DNA from: an uncultured Nonlabens sp.
GTDB taxonomy: Bacteria; Bacteroidota; Bacteroidia; Flavobacteriales; Flavobacteriaceae
DNA: 64,000 bases
NCBI RefSeq assembly: GCF_947495285.1
Contig: NZ_CANLXZ010000001.1
Span: 62,001-126,000, forward strand
Direction of reading: 5' to 3'
Below are positions 60,640-64,000 of the stretch, piece by piece. The first letter of the stretch is position 1. The number at the start of each line of letters is the position of its first letter. The notes under the pieces are model-generated. The model worked only from the letters and a program-made list of their open reading frames with translations, was not told where the DNA came from and did no database searches. Position numbers and translations under genes: made by a program.

Positions 60640-61212
60640 GTGCGAAAAATACAACAATTGGCAACAGAAAAAATTATTCTAGGTGTAGATCCTGGTACTG
60701 CAATAATGGGCTTTGGTATCATAAAGGTAAAAGGCAATTCCATGAGTTTTATCCAGATGAATGAACTGGATATGAGGAAAATAAAAGATCCATACGTGAA
60801 GTTGCGTCGTATATTTGAGCGTACTGTCGAGTTAATAGACACCTATCATCCAGATGAAATAGCCCTGGAAGCACCGTTTTTTGGTAAAAATGTACAATCC
60901 ATGCTCAAATTAGGTCGTGCTCAAGGTGTGGCCATGGCTGCAGGTTTATCCAGAGACATACCAGTTTTTGAGTACGCACCGCTTAAAATTAAACAAGCTA
61001 TTACTGGTAAGGGTAGTGCTAGTAAAGAACAAGTGGCAAGGATGTTGCAGAGTCTTTTAGCTATTAAAGAGTTGCCTAAAAATCTCGATATGACCGACGG
61101 ACTTGCCGCTGCAGTGTGTCATTTTTATAACAGTGGCCGTATAGAAGTAGGTAAAAGCTACAGCGGTTGGGCATCGTTTGTAAAACAAAATGAAAAACGA
61201 ATTAAGAAATAA
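60625..61212 (+). CDS. ruvC: Holliday junction resolvase RuvC
   Basis: Resolves Holliday junctions with RuvAB. 195 residues from ATG 60625; a TTG at 60610 or GTG at 60640 cannot be excluded. Catalytic acids are visible in ILGVDPGTAIMGFG (Asp), ALEAPFFGKNVQSMLKLGRA (Glu) and MTDGLAAAVCHFY (Asp). The tail SGRIEVGKSYSGWASFVKQN is common in Flavobacteriia. It starts inside the divergent flippase-like gene and is followed 3 bp later by the rhodanese gene. Confidence 0.97.
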   Translation: MCDKHVRKIQQLATEKIILGVDPGTAIMGFGIIKVKGNSMSFIQMNELDMRKIKDPYVKLRRIFERTVELIDTYHPDEIALEAPFFGKNVQSMLKLGRAQGVAMAAGLSRDIPVFEYAPLKIKQAITGKGSASKEQVARMLQSLLAIKELPKNLDMTDGLAAAVCHFYNSGRIEVGKSYSGWASFVKQNEKRIKK

Positions 61213-61215
61213 TTT

Positions 61216-61725
61216 ATGAGACACATTTTAACTTTATGGATTCCCATCTTTTTTATAACGTTTTCTACTATCTCTACAGCACAGGTAGGAGAAGTGCAAA
61301 AAGATATTCCTGCACTATTAGAAACTTATAATAAAAGGAGCGTTCCATATTTAAGCGTACAAGATCTTAAAATGGATTATGACCAGTATGTAATTTTAGA
61401 TACTCGCAAAAAGAAAGAATTTGAAGTTAGTCACTTGCCTGGAGCCCTATGGGTAGGTGAGAAATATTCTAGTAAAAGAATGCCCAAGCTAGCCAAAGAC
61501 AGGAAAATAGTTGTGTATTGTAGTGTAGGAATACGTTCTGAAATCTTTGGTGAGAAGATGCTTAAAGATGGTTATACAGATGTTAGGAATCTTTACGGTA
61601 GTATATTCTCATGGAAAGACGCTGGTTATGAAGTGATGGATGTTAACGAGATCCCTACAGATAACGTGCATGTGTACAGTAAAGTATGGGGTAGGTTTTT
61701 AAAGTCAGGAGTTCAGGTTTTTTAA
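61216..61725 (+). CDS. Exported rhodanese-domain protein
   Basis: 169 residues: signal peptide (LWIPIFFITFSTISTAQ), then one rhodanese domain (YVILDTRKKKEFEVSHLPGA) with the active-site loop YCSVGIRS, Cys near 113, six residues as expected for sulfur transfer. The tail VHVYSKVWGRFLKSGVQVF is unusual. Works in the periplasm on thiosulfate, thiols or as a redox carrier. Probably in one transcript with ruvC (3-bp gap). Confidence 0.92.
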   Translation: MRHILTLWIPIFFITFSTISTAQVGEVQKDIPALLETYNKRSVPYLSVQDLKMDYDQYVILDTRKKKEFEVSHLPGALWVGEKYSSKRMPKLAKDRKIVVYCSVGIRSEIFGEKMLKDGYTDVRNLYGSIFSWKDAGYEVMDVNEIPTDNVHVYSKVWGRFLKSGVQVF

Positions 61726-61728
61726 TTA

Positions 61729-62634
61729 TTATTTAAACCGCATTACCTTGTACAGTTGACTAGAGGTAAGCGCTTCATCTTCTCCTAGTTTTATGTTAGC
61801 TGCTTCAGAAGATAGATAGTACGTTTCTTTGTTTCTATCATTATGGATGGAGATAATCCCTTCTACTTGCGCGCCTCCTTCTATTAAAAGCTCTTCTTTT
61901 TTTAAGAATTCAAATTCACCGTTACTATAATTTATTTTATAGATAAAAGGCGTTAAGTTGTTATTATAGCCGCATACGGTTACGGTATTAGTCCCATCGT
62001 ATGTGGCTCCAGTTACTAGACCTTTAATATGGTAGGATGTTATTTTTTGTGCTATTTGACGCTGTTTAGTTTTATCTAATTTATAGATAATGGTCGTTTG
62101 ATCCTTCCAGTCTTTGGAGAACAGATAAATATTTTCTTCTATCGCTACTATGGACTCTGCGTCATAAGGATGATTTTGCTCGCCTCTCTCAAATGATTTT
62201 TGATTAGGGTAATTGATGTTTAATCGTGTTACTGTGGCGTCTTCATTTTGTAAATCAGTTAATGCAATTTTTAAAATACTGAGGTCTTTACGGTCACCAT
62301 AATTATTACCTATGTCTGCTATGTAGAGAAACTCTTTATCTTTGGTCACGTCTTCCCAATCAATTGCTGTCATGTTTTTATACGTTTTGTGATAGAGAAG
62401 ATTTCCTAGTGTGTCTAGAAAGTATAACGTGGGCGAGTCACCGCTATCGTTATGAGTAATGATCTGCTTTTTATAATATTCTAGGCCAGATGTTTCTGTG
62501 ATTATTGGGGTGAGGTCTGTTATATGGTTAGTAGTTATTCTTTGATGCTTATCGTGTTGCTTTGACTCTTGTTGTGTTGTTTTGCAAGAGTGAATTGATA
62601 TTGTTATTAAAATAAGCAGGAGCAGTTGTTTCAT
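61729..62634 (-). CDS. Beta-propeller-like lipoprotein
   Basis: 301 residues, lipobox ISIHSC at 17. The exported part has repeated blade-like segments: ITHNDSGDSPTLYFLDTLGN, AIDWEDVTKDKEFLYIADIG, HPYDAESIVAIEENIYLFSK and TGATYDGTNTVTVCGYNN. This resembles SdiA-regulated/esterase-like propellers. No catalytic residues identifiable. Convergent with the rhodanese gene, with stops 3 bp apart. Confidence 0.72.
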   Translation of the reverse strand: MKQLLLLILITISIHSCKTTQQESKQHDKHQRITTNHITDLTPIITETSGLEYYKKQIITHNDSGDSPTLYFLDTLGNLLYHKTYKNMTAIDWEDVTKDKEFLYIADIGNNYGDRKDLSILKIALTDLQNEDATVTRLNINYPNQKSFERGEQNHPYDAESIVAIEENIYLFSKDWKDQTTIIYKLDKTKQRQIAQKITSYHIKGLVTGATYDGTNTVTVCGYNNNLTPFIYKINYSNGEFEFLKKEELLIEGGAQVEGIISIHNDRNKETYYLSSEAANIKLGEDEALTSSQLYKVMRFK

Positions 62635-62693
62635 TCTATAAAGTTCGTAAAAGTTAATTGAAGCAACGATTAATAAAAGTATTTTAACTGTTT

Positions 62694-62709
62694 CGCTTTC
62701 GCGAAAGCG
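62694..62709. repeat. 16-bp palindrome, intergenic
   Basis: Perfect CGCTTTCGCGAAAGCG between the propeller lipoprotein and the tsf terminator. Confidence 0.95.
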
Positions 62710-62715
62710 GAATTT

Positions 62716-62753
62716 AAAAAAAAATCCGATTCAGTTTAAAACCAAATCGGATT
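62716..62753 (-). terminator. Terminator of the rpsB-tsf operon
   Basis: Minus-strand stem AATCCGATT/AATCGGATT (62745-62753/62723-62731) followed by eight T; a good intrinsic terminator. Confidence 0.9.
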
Positions 62754-62777
62754 AATTATTATAGTAATAAAGCTTAA

Positions 62778-63743
62778 TTAAGCGATAGATACTCTTTTGA
62801 AACCTACAACATCAGCACCTTTAGATTCCACAAACTTAGCAACAGTTTGTTTATCGTCCATGATGAAGTCTTGGTCTAATAATGCTTGCTCTTTATCAAG
62901 AGAAGTATTGTCAGCTACAAAACGCTCTAATTTTCCAGGTATGATTCTATCCCAAATAGCTTCTGGTTTTCCTTCAGCTTTAAGTTCAGCTTCATAAGTA
63001 GCTTTTGCATTTGCAAGAGCTTCGTCAGTTAACTGAGATCTAGAGATAAATAATGGAATGTTTAAAAGGTTTTTACCTAAACGTCCACGCTCGATATTAT
63101 CTTTTTCGATAGCAGCGATACGAGAAGCAGTTTCTGCTTGTACATATTCTGCATCAAAATCTTTGTAAGATAATGTAGAAGCACCCATAGAAGCAACTTG
63201 CATAGAAACAGATTTTGCAACTTCTGCCGCGTGATCACTACCAGTAGAAAGACCAGTTAAAGCACCGATTTTATTACCATGTACATAACCACCTACAAAA
63301 GGAGCTTCAAAAGCTTCAAAACCACCTATTTCAATTTTCTCACCGATAACACCAGTTTGCTCAATAAGTTTTTCTTCTACAGTCATGCTGTCATCAAATT
63401 TAGAAGCAAGAACTTCTTCCTTTGAATTGCAGTTATGAGCTACAGCAGCAATCTTATTTGCTAACTCTACGTAAGTGTCATTTTTTGCAACAAAGTCAGT
63501 CTCACAGTTAAGAGATAAAAGAATACCTCTAGTGTTACCTTCATTGATATTTGCAACAACAACTCCTTCAGAAGAATCGCGATCAGCACGCTTTGCAGCT
63601 ACTTTTTGACCTTTTTTTCTAAGGATCTCAATTGCTTGATCAAAATCACCTTCAGCTTCAACAAGGGCCTTTTTACAGTCCATCATTCCAGCTCCGGTTG
63701 TTTTTCTTAGTTTTCCTACTTCAGCAGCAGATATTTTAGCCAT
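62778..63743 (-). CDS. tsf: Elongation factor Ts
   Basis: Guanine-nucleotide exchange factor for EF-Tu. 321 residues: UBA-like N-terminal domain (AEVGKLRKTTGAGMMDCKKA), TDFVAKND motif near 82 (inserts into EF-Tu), and a duplicated core domain with the longer second half usual in Bacteroidota. It follows rpsB by 38 bp, the usual order. Confidence 0.98.
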   Translation of the reverse strand: MAKISAAEVGKLRKTTGAGMMDCKKALVEAEGDFDQAIEILRKKGQKVAAKRADRDSSEGVVVANINEGNTRGILLSLNCETDFVAKNDTYVELANKIAAVAHNCNSKEEVLASKFDDSMTVEEKLIEQTGVIGEKIEIGGFEAFEAPFVGGYVHGNKIGALTGLSTGSDHAAEVAKSVSMQVASMGASTLSYKDFDAEYVQAETASRIAAIEKDNIERGRLGKNLLNIPLFISRSQLTDEALANAKATYEAELKAEGKPEAIWDRIIPGKLERFVADNTSLDKEQALLDQDFIMDDKQTVAKFVESKGADVVGFKRVSIA

Positions 63744-63781
63744 TTTGATAAGTTTTATACTAGTTAACTAGTGTTATAAGT

Positions 63782-64000
63782 TTATTCTTCTTCGTCCTTT
63801 GCAGTAGCAGCAACTTTAGCTTCTTCAGCTTTTGGAGCTTTCTTTTCTGCTTTTGCAGCTTCTTTAGCTTTATCTTCAGCGTTTTTTTCAGACTTGCGGT
63901 CTTCAAGGCCAGCTTTGATTGCGCCAGTAACTTCTTTAATGATAATGTCAATAGATTTTGAAGCATCATCGTTAGAAGGAATTACATAATCGATGTCACG
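63782..64000 (-). CDS. rpsB: Ribosomal protein S2, C-terminal part (cut by window edge)
   Basis: The last 72 codons read RDIDYVIPSNDDASKSIDII, then a Lys/Glu/Ala-rich tail (AEDKAKEAAKAEKKAPKAEE) to the stop at 63782. The SNDDA block is the conserved S2 C-terminus; the acidic-basic tail is normal in this phylum. The gene continues past 64000. It is upstream of tsf in the same operon. An overlapping Lys/Leu-rich frame at 63760-63969 is a shadow. Confidence 0.95.
   Translation of the reverse strand, partial: RDIDYVIPSNDDASKSIDIIIKEVTGAIKAGLEDRKSEKNAEDKAKEAAKAEKKAPKAEEAKVAATAKDEEE

Noticed and set aside
63760-63969. Lys/Leu-rich minus-strand frame near the right edge
   Set aside because: Out-of-frame reading of the rpsB tail; the true S2 frame ends at 63782.

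Overview
The window looks like chromosome from a marine member of the Flavobacteriaceae (Bacteroidota). The evidence is AT-rich DNA, several SusC/SusD outer-membrane pairs, a type IX secretion C-terminal sorting domain, GLPGLI-family proteins, a DnaE polymerase with a fused N-terminal exonuclease, promoters of the TTTG-N17-23-TAnnTTTG type, and little Shine-Dalgarno signal. A Nonlabens/Dokdonia-like lineage is my guess from the frequent palindrome CGCTTTCGCGAAAGCG, but I cannot prove it from sequence alone.

Layout. 0-6.9 kb: a tandem array of cassettes, each with an octanucleotide repeat, a small exported Cys-containing peptide, a hairpin, a GLPGLI protein and a TonB-receptor 5' end. Only the last cassette has a full receptor. 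7-15 kb: a ferritin-like DUF2383 protein, an outer-membrane protein, dnaE, thioredoxin, a dead oxidoreductase gene and a DUF58 protein. 15.6-33.8 kb: a maltodextrin/starch utilisation locus. SusC, SusD, SusE and a T9SS-exported GH13 amylase lie on the minus strand. LacI regulator, sugar MFS transporter, beta-phosphoglucomutase, GH65 maltose phosphorylase and two GH13 lipoproteins lie on the plus strand. Two LacI-type operators sit between the divergent halves. 33.9-45.0 kb: an arsenosugar-type cluster (AhpD-like protein, radical SAM ArsS, methyltransferase ArsM, DUF2064 protein), followed by its own SusC/SusD pair, a sodium:solute symporter and an ArsS-associated type of metallophosphoesterase. 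45-50.4 kb: a small membrane protein, an App1-like phosphatase, DUF4407, and a BlaI/BlaR1-type regulator pair with two operators. 50.7-64 kb: an exported protein, M20 dipeptidase, tRNA-Leu(TAG), an LEA-like lipoprotein, a DUF1624-type acyltransferase, tRNA-Asp(GTC), HAD hydrolase, lipoproteins, a TPR pseudogene, GT2 plus flippase-like pair, ruvC, a rhodanese, tsf and the end of rpsB.

How the parts work together. The sugar locus should degrade starch outside the cell, import maltodextrins through SusCD, trim them in the periplasm, carry maltose inward by MFS, and split it by phosphorolysis to glucose plus beta-glucose-1-phosphate, which PgmB turns into glucose-6-phosphate. The arsenic locus joins methylation and radical chemistry on arsenic to a dedicated outer- and inner-membrane transport pair.

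The most unusual signals are the 16-bp palindrome, present about twelve times in genes and between them; the decaying cassette array at the left edge; and the coupling of arsenosugar genes to SusCD/symporter transport.
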